A DNA stretch of 64,000 bases from Imbricaverruca yamaguchii (taxonomy: Eukaryota; Arthropoda; Thecostraca; Neoverrucidae): positions 142,501 to 206,500 of the forward strand of contig JAOTOL010001315.1 in assembly GCA_034440575.1 (NCBI GenBank), read 5' to 3'. The notes under the pieces were generated by a model. It saw only the letters and a list, made by a program, of their open reading frames with translations, was not told the origin of the DNA and ran no database searches. Positions 33,785 through 45,495 of the stretch are shown piece after piece. Both the position numbers and the translations under genes were made by a program. Every line of letters begins with the position of its first letter. Positions within the stretch are counted from its first letter, which is position 1.

Positions 33785-34352
33785 TACGGGTAGGGACGGA
33801 CCCGGATGCGGGTAAGGCCGGACCTGGATACAAGTAGGGCCTAATCTGGATACGGGCGGGGCCTGGCCTGAATACGGGTAGGGCCGGACCTGGATACGGG
33901 TAGGGCCGGACCTGGATACGGGTAGGGCGGCGACCTATCGGGCGGGGCCTGGCCTGGATACGGGTAGGGCCGGACCTGGATGCGGGTAGGGCCGGACCTG
34001 GATACGGGTAGGGCCAGACCTGGATACGGGCGGGGCCAGACCTGGATCCGCACAGGACAGAACCTGGATACGGGTAGGGACAGACCTGGATACGGGTAGG
34101 GCCGGACCTGGATACGGGCGGGGCCTGGCCTGGGTACGGGCGGGGCCGGACCTGGATACGGGCGGGGCCGGACCTGGATACGGGTAGGGCCGGACCTGGA
34201 TACGGGTAGGGCCGGACCTGGATACGGGTAGGGCCGGACCTGGATACGGGTAGGGCCGGACCTGGATACGGGTAGGGCCGGACCTGGATACGGGCGGGGT
34301 CTGGCCTGGGTACGGGCGGGGCCGGACCTGGATACGGGTAAGGCTGGTTCTA
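33785..34352. repeat. 22-bp GGGTAGGGCCGGACCTGGAT array
   Basis: About 25 units of 22 bp with variants (GGGCGGGG, CTGGCCTG). A long frame on - reads PYPGPALPVSRSGPTRIQVR. Strong G/C skew between strands; not considered coding. Confidence 0.95.
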
Positions 34353-34464
34353 CATTTTCCACAAGTGATCTGGCTGTTGCTGGGTGGGGCCCGAGTTCCG
34401 ACTTTGTATATTACCATTTACCTTTATTTACAATACACTTGCAGATTGCATATATATTACTTCC

Positions 34465-34469
<5 letters not shown>

Positions 34470-34527
<58 letters not shown>

Positions 34528-34559
34528 TATACATATATACACTACTATACACATATATA

Positions 34560-34595
<36 letters not shown>

Positions 34596-34596
34596 T
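34470..34596. repeat. TA-rich microsatellite cluster
   Basis: Three TA runs separated by short CATCATATAC-type interruptions. Confidence 0.95.
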
Positions 34597-34812
34597 GCGT
34601 CTCTATTTCCACACCCATCTCTCCCCCTTCCTACGGCAGATGGGGTTCAGGGTACAGGCGTGCTCCACTTGCGTTCGATAACACATGAATGTACAATGAA
34701 CTGGCCAATCCTTTCCGGCCCGGGACCCGCGGCGTTCGCTGACCTGCTGACCCCCGGCTGACCTGCTGACCTGCGATATTTATCGACGGCAGGCGCGGCG
34801 ACGTCCGATCGA

Positions 34813-34885
34813 TGGTGTAACGTAGCGTAAGTGACGTAACGTAACGTAACGTAACGTAACGTAGCGTAACGTAACGTAACGTAGC
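34813..34885. repeat. GTAAC pentanucleotide array
   Basis: About 13 units of GTAAC/GTAGC between two low-copy GC-rich stretches. Confidence 0.93.
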
Positions 34886-35019
34886 GCAGCCGAGTGCCTG
34901 CGGGCCGCCACGAATGAGCCAGGTCGTGTCCGGACCCCGCGCAACACGACCTCCCAGGACCCCGGGACCCGGGTCGTAGCTGTGTCCGGACCCGAGGTCG
35001 ACACAAGTCGGTCTTGCGA

Positions 35020-35515
35020 TGCGACAGTCGCCGACAGTCCGGTGTGTGATGCGACACTCCGAATCGTGATGCGATAGATACTCCGAATTGCGATGCGATG
35101 TTCCAATATCTGATGAGATACTCCTGTATGTTGGATGTTGGATTTTGGATGATGGAGTGTGGCTGTGCGACGCGCTCAACAGATGAGACTATACGACGTG
35201 GCCTGCTTCTCAGCCTGGCAGGAAGGGCGGGCATCGCGGGGAATCGAACTTCGTACCTCTGGCATGTCAGACCCTAAGCTTAACTACTGAGCTGCCGAAC
35301 CCCCACTCCGTTGCATGATGTGATACTCCGGTATATGACGGGTTACTCCGGTATTTGATGCGATACACCGTATATGGTGAGATACTCTGGCGTGTAATGC
35401 GATACCCCGGTGTGTGGTGTGATATCCCGGTATGCGATGCGATACTCCGGTATGTGATACGGTACCACGGTATGTGATGCGATACCCCGGTATGTGATGC
35501 GATGCTGCCGATGCG
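35020..35515. repeat. Repeat of about 20 bp, GTGATGCGATACTCCGGTAT
   Basis: Imperfect units on both sides of a tRNA-like insertion: 35040-35130 and 35310-35512. The two parts share the same unit, so the insertion split an existing array. Confidence 0.85.
35229..35303 (-). mobile_element. tRNA-like element inside a minisatellite
   Basis: On - there is an A-box-like stretch (GGCAGCTCAGTAGTTAAGC, complement near 35278-35296) and an almost canonical B box (AGTTCGATTCC, near 35240-35250). The spacing is that of a roughly 73-nt tRNA. The T-stem and acceptor pairing are imperfect, so it is more likely a tRNA pseudogene or SINE head than a functional tRNA. It differs from the heads of SINE-A, B and C. 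Confidence 0.6.
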
Positions 35516-36707
35516 ATGCATGGGTCCTTTGATTGATTGGCATCGTCCCTTCATTTGTCAGAATACCGACATCATTGGTGCCAGTCAATCTAACTCTTGT
35601 CGCTCTGCAGCCGAGACAAAAGGGCCTCTTGTGCCTATCAGGTTGGCCCTCTCGACGCAAAATGTATCTGAAATATTGCATGCGTTATGACACTTGCATG
35701 TTGAAGAGCGCCTATAGTGCCTACTGAGGAGTACCTCAATCCAAGTCTGCACCTGCATTTGTATCTGTGGAGCAGTCAGGATATTCACACGGAGGGGTAT
35801 GGTTCAATTCAGAGCGGGAGAATAAACATGACAAAACACACATTTCCACGGTTCAGTGTGGGTCGATGTTCTGTCATGGCCACCCCATGGCTACGCGGCT
35901 GCTTTTCCCAGAATTGGAAAACGAAAAGAAGTCAAACCATCGCGCGTATGCTATCCCCGCGGATGCTGTAGAAGTGGCGACCGTGTCAGCGCCGATCCTG
36001 AGAACTTGAGTGGGAAAGTGTGGCGGGTAAAATGCGTCTGGACGATTGGAACGTTGGTGCCATTTCTTCCGGGTTGTATCGTGGGAACGGCGGTAAGAGT
36101 CAAGCTCGTTGCTGCTAATTGGGTAATTGGTGTAAACAGAACTTGGGACGGTTCTGGCGGTGCTGATTTTGTTCGAAGGGACTTAGTGTGCGGTAATGAC
36201 CTGGTGCTTCCCCTATTGAGGACGACCAGTAAAAAATGGAACAAAACTGCCTGGTAAGTTGACTAAATGCTGGCTAATATTAACTAGAGGTCGAGGGTAT
36301 AGAGTCAGCTTTTGCAATTGCGCTCGTGCATCGCGGATTCGATGTCTTTCGCTGTCATTTGATCATACCATTCACAAAAAATGGAAAAATAATTGATTAA
36401 TTCGAAATTCATCAGCACCACCTAATTATACTAATTAGCATAATTAGATGTAATAAAAATGCTGTCTCCCAAAGAAAGCCAAATATGGTCAATTTGAAGT
36501 TATCTTCATTTCCCGACCTTCTGAATTAGATCTGATCCTAGCGAATAGTGGTGGTGATTCTAGCGAATAATGGCGAATCATAGCGAAGCCAGGACTCGAC
36601 GAGAGAAGGAGGGAGGGGGGCTGGCCGGCCCTGCCCCGCACTTCAATACTGAGTTACGTGGAACTCTGTCTCAGAATCGCGGTATGACTGTCGAGATGTA
36701 GTCCTTT
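35516..36707. other. Low-copy spacer, no gene supported
   Basis: Unique sequence. A 133-codon frame (35856-36257, +) ends at a good splice-donor-like CTG|GTAAGT, but no domain, partner exon or conserved acceptor was found, so it is not called. AT-rich sequence with AATTA repeats lies at 36360-36470. Confidence 0.4.
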
Positions 36708-36710
36708 GAA

Positions 36711-36896
36711 ATGAAAGATAGGGGGACGAGTAGCCTAGGGGTACGTCGCTCGTCTCACAATCGAAAGGTTGTGGGTTCGAATCTCACCTGTCGCTACTCT
36801 TCGCCCGCAACCAATCAGCGTGAGAGATTGGCGACGCTACATGACTCAACGGTCGATGTGTCGTAAAAACCAATAACCAACCGAGATGAAAGATAG
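36711..36896 (+). mobile_element. SINE-A copy 4 with target-site duplication
   Basis: Body 36722-36885: head GGGGACGAGTAGCCTAGGGG, B box GGTTCGAATCTC, body CGTGAGAGATTGGCGACGC and tail CCAATAACCAACC. Flanks atgaaagatag are exact at 36711-36721 and 36886-36896. The matching bases extend outward as gaR, giving up to 14 bp with one mismatch. Full-length. Confidence 0.93.
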
Positions 36897-37550
36897 CGTT
36901 GATTGAAGACCGGTCTGTATGCAAGTTGGAGATCGTATGTGAACACTTACCTCTTGGAGTATCGGAGTATGGAACTGGAGATTGGAGATTGAGATGATGT
37001 GTCATGAGGTGACTAACGTTTAGCAAGAGTTTTAGATGGGTGTCAAAATGCACGGTGGCCAGACGAATGTTGGGTTGAATGGTAAAGCGCTGATATGTAT
37101 GATGGCCAGATAACTGATGTATGAAGACGTGGGTGCTGATATGTATGAGATGGCCTGGTAAATCGTGTGTGAAGCAGTTGAAGCTGCCTGTGCTAAATGA
37201 AGCTGTTGTACTAATTTGACTATCACGTTGCACTATTGATATCTGAAATATTATGACCATTTATCTGCAGCGAAAGCATGCAATATATAAGTGCTGGATT
37301 TTGTGGTGCCTGTCAAGACGCATGCAGATCAGAACTCTGAGATGGAGGCATAGAGCCATTGAACTTATACCCGGGGTTCATCGTCAACGTCCAGGTACAT
37401 AGAACGCCCCTAAGCCCCCCAGGTACATAGAACGCCCCTAAGCCCCCAGGTACATATAACTATTCAAGCGCCAAAGAAAGTCAAAAAGCCAAAATTTGCC
37501 CCAGAAATTCTCGAAATATCAGATAAAGGTGGGGAGATAACAAACATCTA
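36897..37550. other. Low-copy spacer, no gene supported
   Basis: Unique sequence with a short tandem duplication CCCCAGGTACATAGAACGCC (37388-37455, about three units). No recognised gene. Confidence 0.45.
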
Positions 37551-37551
37551 T

Positions 37552-37975
<424 letters not shown>

Positions 37976-38261
37976 GTGCGTGCATAAGCTGCATAGTTAA
38001 TCTGCACGTATCCATAATCACCTCCTCGTGGCACTGGCCGCCAGTGCCGAGTGCCACGTGCCAATCACATCCGGTTCAGTGACGAGCGAACGTGCGTCTC
38101 GTGGCACCCAACTCGTGCCGGAGGCGGGCCGGAGACGGGAAATCGATGCAGCCACGGGGCGCTGCGCGGCCGGCCGACGGCCGACGTCGCCTCTCGCCTC
38201 CGCCTCGGCCGTGATACTGATGCGGGCCGTCGATGCGACGCTAATCTCCCGGCGCGGCGGT

Positions 38262-38880
38262 AGTGTGGCGGCGACGGCGGCGACAAACACGCGGCTCCGC
38301 TGTCTGGAGTGGCGGCGACGGCGACAAACACGAGGCTCCGCTGCCTGGAGTGGCGGAGCGACGGCGACAAACACGCGGCTCCGCTGTCTGGAGTGGCGGC
38401 GACGGCGACAAACACGCGGCTCCGCTGCCTGGAGTGGCGGCGACGGCGACAAACACGAGGCTCCGCTGTCTGGAGTGGCGGCGACGGCGACAAACACGAG
38501 GCTCCGCTGTCTGGAGTGGCGGCGACGGCGACAAACACGCGGCTCCGCTGTCTGGAGTGGCGGCGACGGCGACAAACACGACGCTCCGCTGTCTGGAGTG
38601 GCGGCGACGGCGACAAACACGAGGCTCGCCTGTCTGGAGTGCGGGAGTGGCGGCGACGGCGACAAACACGACGCTCCGCTGCCTGGAGTGGCGGGCGACG
38701 GCGACAAACACGACGCTCCGCTGTCTGGAGTGGCGGCGACGGCGACAAACACGACGCTCCGCTGTCTGGAGTGGGGGACGACGACAGCTCCGCTGCCTGG
38801 AGTGGCGGCGACGGCGACAAACGACGCTCCGCTGCCTGGAGTGGGGCGACGGCGACAAACACGACGCTGCCGGGTGGCGG
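38262..38880. repeat. 41-bp GCGACGGCGACAAACACGAG array
   Basis: About 15 units of 41 bp: GGCGGCGACGGCGACAAACA, then CGCGGCTCCGCTGTCTGGAGT. The odd period gives a 41-residue super-repeat in every frame on both strands. Units become shorter and more diverged toward 38880. Confidence 0.95.
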
Positions 38881-38954
38881 TGGCTCGCCGCTTCCATTGC
38901 TTTTTATTCGAACACTACATATTTGACGCGAGCTAGCATTGGTAGCCAGTTGAC

Positions 38955-39172
38955 AATGGCCTAAAGTCCTAATGGCCTAAAGGTATAATGGCCTAAAGGT
39001 CTAATGGCCTAAAGGCCTAATGGCCTAATGGTCGAAAGGCCTAATGGGTGGGGCCTAATGGCCTAAAAGGCCTAATGGCTTTATTGAACCCTAATGGCCT
39101 AATGGCCTAACCAGGCCTAATGGCCTAAAGGCCTAATGGCCTAAAGGCCTAAAGTCCTAAAGACCTAAAGTC
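38955..39172. repeat. 16-bp AATGGCCTAAAGGCCT array
   Basis: Repeats of GGCCTAATGGCCTAAA with variable spacing; the GGCC/TTAGGCC parts are nearly palindromic. About a dozen units. Confidence 0.9.
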
Positions 39173-40950
39173 ACACCGAATTGGGGTCGCGACACATGCT
39201 GGTTTGGGCGGTGGCTTCACAGACGATCTGTGGCGTAGACCGTTCGGGTCATGCATCAGAGCATATCCCATAAAAACGTGTCCTTATGTTTATCCCCCTC
39301 CGGCGTCATTCCACACCTTCAGATAGGTGCCGTGGTTTAAGCGCCTAATGCTTTTGCAGCATTCTGAGAAAATGTTCAGTAGGATCTTAACACTGGCTGC
39401 AATACACGTCATGCCGTTGATGATGGTGGTCCCGATGCCAGTCGATGCGATGCTGATCTCCCGACAGTCGTGTGGCTGTCAGGGTGACGAGCAATACGCT
39501 CCGCTGCCTGCGGCGGATGCTATTTCGGTCGCAGCAAGGAAACGGAAAGAGTGCTTAACGGCGTCAGTGTAGGAAACGCGACCCTGGAAAAGTGCAGGAG
39601 GTAGATATAATGATAGAGTGTATAAGTGATTACTCCCGGTGACCTTGCAGACACCTTATGTGATGTTGCCGACGTACATTTGCGGGAGTATAGTATGATG
39701 TGATGATGGGGGTTTATGTAGGCAATTTGTTAATCTCTCGGTGAGATAATGGTCAGCTCTTATGCAACGTCAGGAAGCTATGACGTCTCAACTGGATACA
39801 TGTCCAGAAATGTTTACCTCAATGACATGATTGTCTATTTCAGTCGATGTGCCCCAATGAATGCCATTTGTCATGCTTCAAGACGTCTCCAGATTATATG
39901 ATCTCACCCATGACCTCATACAAGTAAAATCAGGTCACTGACATCCCAGTGGAGCCATCAGGGGGTTCATCAGTTGGCCTCTGGTGACTTTGTCCCACCA
40001 AAAATGCTCTGTTAGATATTTGTGCGCCATAAATACGGATTTGGTTATCCAACCCTAGAGACCTCACATTTGCAAAATTTTGCATTCGATTGCACAGTGC
40101 ACTTGGTGTGGCCCACAGCGGCGTGGCGTCGTCTGATGGGGTAGCCATGCGAATCAGATGCAATTGAACTCGCCGCGTAGCACACACGCTGGCTTTTCGT
40201 TTCAAGTTCCAGAGTAATTACCAGGGAAATGGCGTGGGGCGGCAACCTCTTAGGTGTGAAGGCCGGTGTAATCACATACTTCAATCACGTGTGAATTTCC
40301 TCGTGTAATCAGAAGAAAGTGAACAATTAGGTCAGGAAACAGTGAATTAAACCAGTACAGTGCCGTACATGAACTTCCGCAGAGCGGAAACAGATCAGAG
40401 ATTTAACAGAACAGAAACAGAAATGCAAATTAAATGTGCACCACCAGTCCCCCCTCCCCCAGACGGGATGGTTGGGGAAGCATGGCCGGTGGGCGATGGA
40501 TCCATCGCGACGAAACTCTGTGCGGCGTGCCGCGTACAACAGTGGAAGGTGGTCTTTTCCAGCCGTTTCCGCCTCGTTCTTTTTCTTGCTTTAAATACTC
40601 AGCCAACCCTGCTGTATGCCACATTGACTGTCACATCACGACTCGCGGGAGCGTCAAACTTCCCCTGCCATGGCCCTCCGGGGACCAGAATATCCGGGAC
40701 ATGGTCAATTTGCCGAGGTCCTGGAATTCGTGACTTGGCATACGAAGAGCAGGATTCCGGCATTGTCCCGGATGCCAAGAGACTGTGTGGGGGAGGGGTT
40801 GTGGATTGACGGGAAGCTTTGCGGTTATAACCTTCATGATGCCAATAATAGATGTTCAGCTTAATCGTGTGTGGATAGGCAAGGCCATTGTAGATACCCA
40901 CAATGACTCTCCACTAAAAAGGAAACCGAATTTTCCGTGATTGCTTGCTA
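39173..40950. other. Low-copy spacer, no gene supported
   Basis: Unique sequence. Several frames of 60-150 codons overlap on opposite strands (for example 40360-40809, +), and none has a recognisable domain. Confidence 0.45.
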
Positions 40951-40954
40951 TTTA

Positions 40955-41215
40955 CCAAGCGCGCACCCAGGAATTCTCCATGGGGGTGGGGCCGGACCGA
41001 AAAGGGCACCTGACCAGCTCCAAAAGGGCACTTTGCGGTCCGGGGCACACTGGAAGGTTTGTTGACCGAGGGGGGTGGATGGTGGGCGTGATAAAAATTG
41101 GCCAAAAGAGCAGTTGTGGCACAGGCGGGGCACATAAGGCAGTTCATTTTTTCGCTAAATTTGGGACATTCCGGCCGAGAGGGCACTTTTTTGACCGGAG
41201 GGGAGGGGTTGGGCG
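40955..41215 (+). mobile_element. R-family dispersed repeat, forward copy
   Basis: Shares an ordered series of motifs with 23265-23440 in reverse (CGCGCACCCAGGA; ATGGGGG; CTCCAAAAGGGCAC; GGGGCACACTGGAAGGTTTG). It extends further with internal repeats of GGCAC(T) and TTGACCG(A/G)GGGG. No coding potential. The terminal-like CGCGCACCCAGG suggests a DNA transposon, but the other end and TSD are not defined. Confidence 0.6.
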
Positions 41216-41243
41216 TGAAAAAAAAGGGGTGGGCGTTGGGCGT

Positions 41244-41545
41244 GTTGCTACCTGTCATGCTGCACTCACCACCCGTGCGGCTACGTCGTAAGACGGTGTA
41301 ACTGCTGCAGCACCTGGTGTTGCTACCTGTCATGCTGCACTCAACACTCGTGCGGCTACGTCGTAAGACGGTGTAACTGCTGCAGCACCTGGCGTTGCTA
41401 CCTGCCATACTGCACTCACCACTCGTGCGACTACGTCGTAAGACGGTGTAACTGCTGCAGCACCTGGTGTTGCTACCTGTCATGCTGCACTCACCACCCG
41501 TGCGGTTACGCCGTAAGACGGTGTCGCTGTTACAGCGCCTACAAG
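41244..41545. repeat. 75-bp GTTGCTACCTGTCATGCTGC array, 4 copies
   Basis: Four units at 75-bp steps (41244, 41319, 41394, 41469), differing at a few CpG or transition sites. The length matches the tRNA-head array, but no A or B box is visible and the sequence is unrelated. Confidence 0.92.
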
Positions 41546-41894
41546 ATAAGCTATACCATACCTGCTACAAGATAAGCCGTGATATCTTGTACCTGTTGCA
41601 AGATAAGATGAGATCAGATGGGCAAGTGATCGCAGCCATGCCATGACGAATATGTGGTAAAATGAGCACCGATGCTGGTATACAACTTGTTGGTCAGTCC
41701 AGGTTTGTAGCACGGCTGTAGGTTGCCATACACAACGACAACACTTCCACCTGGGTTGTCGCACCATTTTCAGATTCCTTCGGGGCTCTGCGCAATACTA
41801 ATTACTCCTTTCGCTGCCAGATAATTTATAATTCTGCTACGGATGCCACGCTGGTGGCGATGCTCAACCAGGAGGGGTGAGACAGTAGAATTGA

Positions 41895-42135
41895 TGTGGA
41901 CTACCGCCACCAATGGGTGCAGATAGTGTGAGGCAGTATCCTTGACGTGGACCACCACCACCAATGGATCCAGGCAGGGTGAGGCAGTAGCCTTGACGTG
42001 GACCACCGCCACCAGTGGGTCCAGACAGGGTGAGTCTTGGACTTGGACTAGGACTACCGCTTGACGTGGACCACCGCTACCAGTGGGTCCAGGCAGGGTG
42101 AGACAGTAGCCTTGACATGGATCACCGCCTCCAAT
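41895..42135. repeat. Repeat of about 57 bp around GACCACCGCCACCAATGGGT
   Basis: Four to five diverged units, each containing GGACCACCRCCACCARTGG, CAGGCAGGGTGAG and CAGTAGCCTTGACGTGG. Confidence 0.85.
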
Positions 42136-42145
42136 GGGTCCTGGC

Positions 42146-42442
42146 AGGGAAAGGGGAGAGGGAGAGGGAGAGGGAGGGGAAGAGGAAGAGGAAGAGGGAG
42201 AGGAGGGGGGAAGGAAGAGGAAGAGGGAAGAGGAAGAGGAAGAGGAAGAGGAAGAGGAAGAGGAAGAGGAAGAGGAAGAGGAAGAGGAAGAGGAGGAAGA
42301 GGATGAGGGGGGGGGAGGGAGAGGGAGAGGAGAGAGAGGGAAGAGGGAGAGGGAGAGGGAGAGAGGATCGAGAGGGAGAGGGAGAGGGAGAGGGAAGAGG
42401 AAGAGGGAGAGGAAGAGGAAGAGGAAGAGGAAGAGGGAGATA
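42146..42442. repeat. GGAAGA/GGGAGA polypurine tract
   Basis: About 295 bp almost purely purine on +, built from hexamers GAGGAA and GGGAGA. A Glu/Arg/Lys-rich frame on + and Ser/Pro/Leu-rich frames on - are artefacts. Mirror-repeat content makes it triplex-prone. Confidence 0.95.
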
Positions 42443-42660
42443 ATTGGATTTCGTAATTGAAATACAACTTTACTCGTAGAAGCATCGCGTGAAAGGAATT
42501 GGCGCGAAAACCCCATTACCCTGTTGACAATTTTGCCGTGGTGAAGCTCCTGCATGCATGCAGGATCTAGGTCCAGCCTAATCTAGGCCCAGATCAGGCC
42601 AGCCCAGCTCGATCAGGGGAAGGCCGGACGATGGCGTGGTCCGCCTTCGCGTCCCTATAA
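42443..42660. other. Short unique spacer
   Basis: Contains the palindrome CTGCATGCATGCAG near 42549-42562 and TCTAGGCCCAG-type duplications. No gene. Confidence 0.4.
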
Positions 42661-43262
42661 TTGCATTGTCGTGGGACGGTGGACACGATTGGCTGGGAGG
42701 CCGGCTGTGCGGGGGCCCGCATCGGAGCGCGGGAAACCGAGATCAGGCGTCACCGCAGGCGTGACGTCACCGTGACGTCAAACGTCCGTGACGTCACGGT
42801 GTGTGTTTATCTGCCGGGCTGGCTGTCAAGTACAGCGCGCCACCGACACCGGATCCGCAAAAACACACCGCATTGCTCAGCTGACAGCGGCTCGGCTCTC
42901 TCACTTTTGAAAAAGCAAGAAAAGGACAAGGCTGAGTATCTTACCGTCATCTGTACGCGACCACAGTTGCAGAACCGCGATGCATTCCGAATTTTCGGCG
43001 GGGCCTCGGACCACCGCCAGTGCGGGACCAGCGCGGGGCCACGACCGAGCGACTCACGCCGAGTCCGTCTCACTGCGAGGCCCCTGCGGACGCCTCCCAG
43101 CACACCTGGCCCCGCCGCCGCCCGTCTGCGGCGCCACTGGTGTCGCGTGCGTGTCTACAGGACCACACCCTGGCCGCGTCGCTGGACTGCGGGTGGGGGC
43201 AGGTCCTTGAAGTGCCGCCCGCGGGCACGCTCCGTCCAGCTGGCGGGCGCCGCCCACCTGGC
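42661..43262. promoter_or_regulatory. CpG-rich block with three CRE sites
   Basis: Three perfect TGACGTCA elements lie within 35 bp (42762-42769, 42773-42780, 42789-42796), in a GC- and CpG-dense block extending to about 43260. CRE clusters near CpG-rich DNA are typical of CREB/ATF-responsive promoters. No downstream exon could be supported, and GC-driven frames occur on both strands. Confidence 0.28.
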
Positions 43263-43267
43263 CAGGG

Positions 43268-43712
43268 CACTGCACTCAGCGATAGTACGCGGCATTTAGC
43301 GATAGTGCGCCAGGGTGCGACAATTAACGATAGTGCGTCAGGGTGCGGCACTTAGCGATAGTGCGCCAGGGTGCGACAATTAACGATAGTGTGTTAGGGT
43401 GCGGCACTTAACGATAGTGAGCGGTACTTAACGATAGTGCGCCAAGGTGCGGTACTTAGCGACAATGCGCCAGGGTGCGACAATTAACGATAGTGTGTTA
43501 GGGTGCGGCACTCAGCGATAGTGCGCGGTACTTAACGATAGTGCGCCAAGGGTGTGGTACTTAGCGACAATGCGCCAGGGTGCGACAATTCACGATAGTG
43601 CGTCAGCGTGCGGCTCTTAGCGATAGTGCGTAGACGTGCGACAGTTAACGATAGTGCGCCATGGCGCGACAGTTAACGATAGTGCGCCATGGCGCGACAG
43701 TTAACGATAGTG
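43268..43712. repeat. Degenerate AGCGATAGTGCGCCAGGGTG array
   Basis: Units of about 24-28 bp built on AACGATAGTGCG, GCCAGGGTGCG and ACAATT/GGCACTT, with alternating subtypes. Diverged toward the left, more regular toward 43640-43710. Confidence 0.9.
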
Positions 43713-43984
43713 CGGCACTGGGCCACCTAACGACCTCCGCCATTCACGGAGGCGACCACGACTGGGGAGCCTGCCCGACAGCGGCTGGTCGTAACCAGTA
43801 CCAACTACACGCCTTCGTGCTGTGGTCACCTGACCCACTGCCACATCGGGGCGCGTCACAGCGTGGACTCCGCCGCGGTGGGGATGACCGGGGTGACGGG
43901 GTGCAGGTAAATTTCAAACGTGGTGAAATTTACCGTGATGCGTACGCCGTTGGATGGTAAAACATGACTTAAAAGACTCCCTTA
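43713..43984. other. Short spacer
   Basis: Unique sequence with a small inverted repeat AAATTTCAAACG...GAAATTTACCG near 43910-43935. No gene. Confidence 0.4.
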
Positions 43985-44013
43985 AGCGTTATCCGATTGC
44001 TTATTTCACTCTT

Positions 44014-44058
44014 TCCCTCTCCCCCTCCCTCCCTCCCTCTCTCCCTCCCTCCCTCCCT

Positions 44059-44106
<48 letters not shown>
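44014..44106. repeat. CCCT / CT polypyrimidine microsatellite
   Basis: CCCTCCCT units pass into pure CT. A compound pyrimidine tract. Confidence 0.95.
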
Positions 44107-44107
<1 letters not shown>

Positions 44108-44459
44108 ATCTCTCTATCTGTTTCTCTCTCCCCTCCTACTTGGGTCTCGAAGTGGACCAAGCGGGACGTTGAACTCACGTTTCAGCATTCGCCGTGACGA
44201 AGCACACAAGAAATGCGGCGCTCCAGGGGACCTCCGAGGGGCCCTAGCCGGCCGCCAGGAGGCCCTAGGCGTCCTTCACAGCCGATGTGGAGGACGCTTA
44301 GGGCGATGTGAGGAATCCTTAGGTAGGCGAGTAGGCCTTGAGCTGATGGATTTCCGCGCCAAGGCAGATGTAGATTATTCATCATTTGTATTAGCAAGAT
44401 GACAGATTCGTTTCTTCTCACCTCAGTTTGTCTTTCCTTGGGACCGTCAGGCATCGGCA

Positions 44460-44695
44460 TCGCCAGGGATGGTGGACGCGAGGAGGACGTGCCATCCAGG
44501 GATGGTGGACGCGGAGACGTGCCATCCAGGGATGGTGGACGCGGAGGACGTGCCTAGGTTGCACGAGGAGACGTGCCATCCAGGGATGGTGGACGCGGAG
44601 ACGTGCCATCCAGGGTACTGCACGAGGAGACATGTCATCCAGGGTGCTGCACGAGGAGACGTGTCATCCAGGGGTGGTAGACTCGAGACGTGTCA
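44460..44695. repeat. Repeat of about 30 bp, CGTGCCATCCAGGGATGGTG
   Basis: Seven to eight units of GAGACGTGCCATCCAGGGAT plus GGTGGACGCG, with variants (TGCACGAG replacing GGTGGACG). CATCCAGGGATG is partly palindromic. Confidence 0.92.
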
Positions 44696-45019
44696 TCTAA
44701 CTGAGCTGATGTCAAAATACTGTGTCTCAGACGTTGCTATTGATAATTCACCAAACCACCATCCCCTTATGACATTGTCCTCTTCTCCCCGTACTGCCGT
44801 CACTGGTCGTTAGCTCGTACATCCCAACGAAAGCAGAGTCAATGCCAATGCATGTAAGAGTCAAGGGCAAGGCTGCTCTCGTGACGTTTTGTAGCAATAG
44901 GCCTCTCAAGACATAACTTCAGGGACAAAAGGAGTGCCACCATTCCCAACTGGCGACTGAAGAGAGTGAGTTCACGAACGGAACTCGAAAACCTGCCCGC
45001 AATGCAGCACGGCATCGCC
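44696..45019. other. Low-copy spacer
   Basis: Unique sequence up to the SINE-B target site. No gene or repeat recognised. Confidence 0.4.
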
Positions 45020-45225
45020 CACAATGCAGCACAAGGGCGTGGATGACCGAGTGCTGAAGGTGTTGAGCTCTGCGCTCCAAACGTCCTGGGTGCAACACTT
45101 GCACCGCTCGGGACATTTCCCGAACCCGCGGCCCACCGGCGACACAGTGTGGGCGGCGCCGTTAGCCGTGAATGCGCACACAGTGCGTCGCGAATCACCC
45201 AACACACAATACACAATGCAGCACA
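45020..45225 (+). mobile_element. SINE-B copy with exact 14-bp TSD
   Basis: Body 45034-45211. The head is diverged (GATGACCGAGTGCTGAAGGT; B-box position GGGTGCAACACTTGC). GGGACATTTCCCGAACCCGC and CCACCGGCGACACAGTGTGG follow, and the tail is CACCCAACACACAATA. The flanking 14-bp repeat cacaatgcagcaca (45020-45033 and 45212-45225) is exact. The pol III boxes are degraded although the TSD is exact. Confidence 0.9.
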
Positions 45226-45414
45226 GCGTCGCGCTGGCCAGAGTCGGGACGAGGCCGGCCGTCCAGCTGCCACGCCAACACCCACGCCTGCGTCCGCAAC
45301 TCCGGCGAAATCCGCAGTCGACGCGAGTCGCCGCGCCGAACGGATCGGCGCCGTCTCCGGCCGGTCGGCCGCTCGATCGTCGGGCTTGCGAGCCAATTTC
45401 CGGCGGCCGGCACA

Positions 45415-45495
45415 GCGGCCCGCTCCCGGAGACCCGCTCCCGGAGACCCGCTCCCGGAGACCCGCTCCCGGAGACCCGCTCCCGGAGACGCGGGC
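45415..45495. repeat. 14-bp GCTCCCGGAGACCC array
   Basis: Five perfect units plus an edge copy, within a CpG-rich block (45240-45740). CTCCCGGAG is palindromic. Confidence 0.93.

Noticed and set aside
35856..36257. A 133-codon frame ending at a GTAAGT donor
   Set aside because: It lacks an ATG at the given start, has no recognised domain, and no partner exon could be matched. Frames of this length occur by chance here.
38018..38964. Long frames on both strands (VFVAVAATP type)
   Set aside because: The 41-bp array translated in all frames; no independent support.
41244..41545. A second tRNA-head array because the unit is also 75 bp
   Set aside because: No A- or B-box-like sequence and no similarity to the 24976 unit; the length match looks coincidental.
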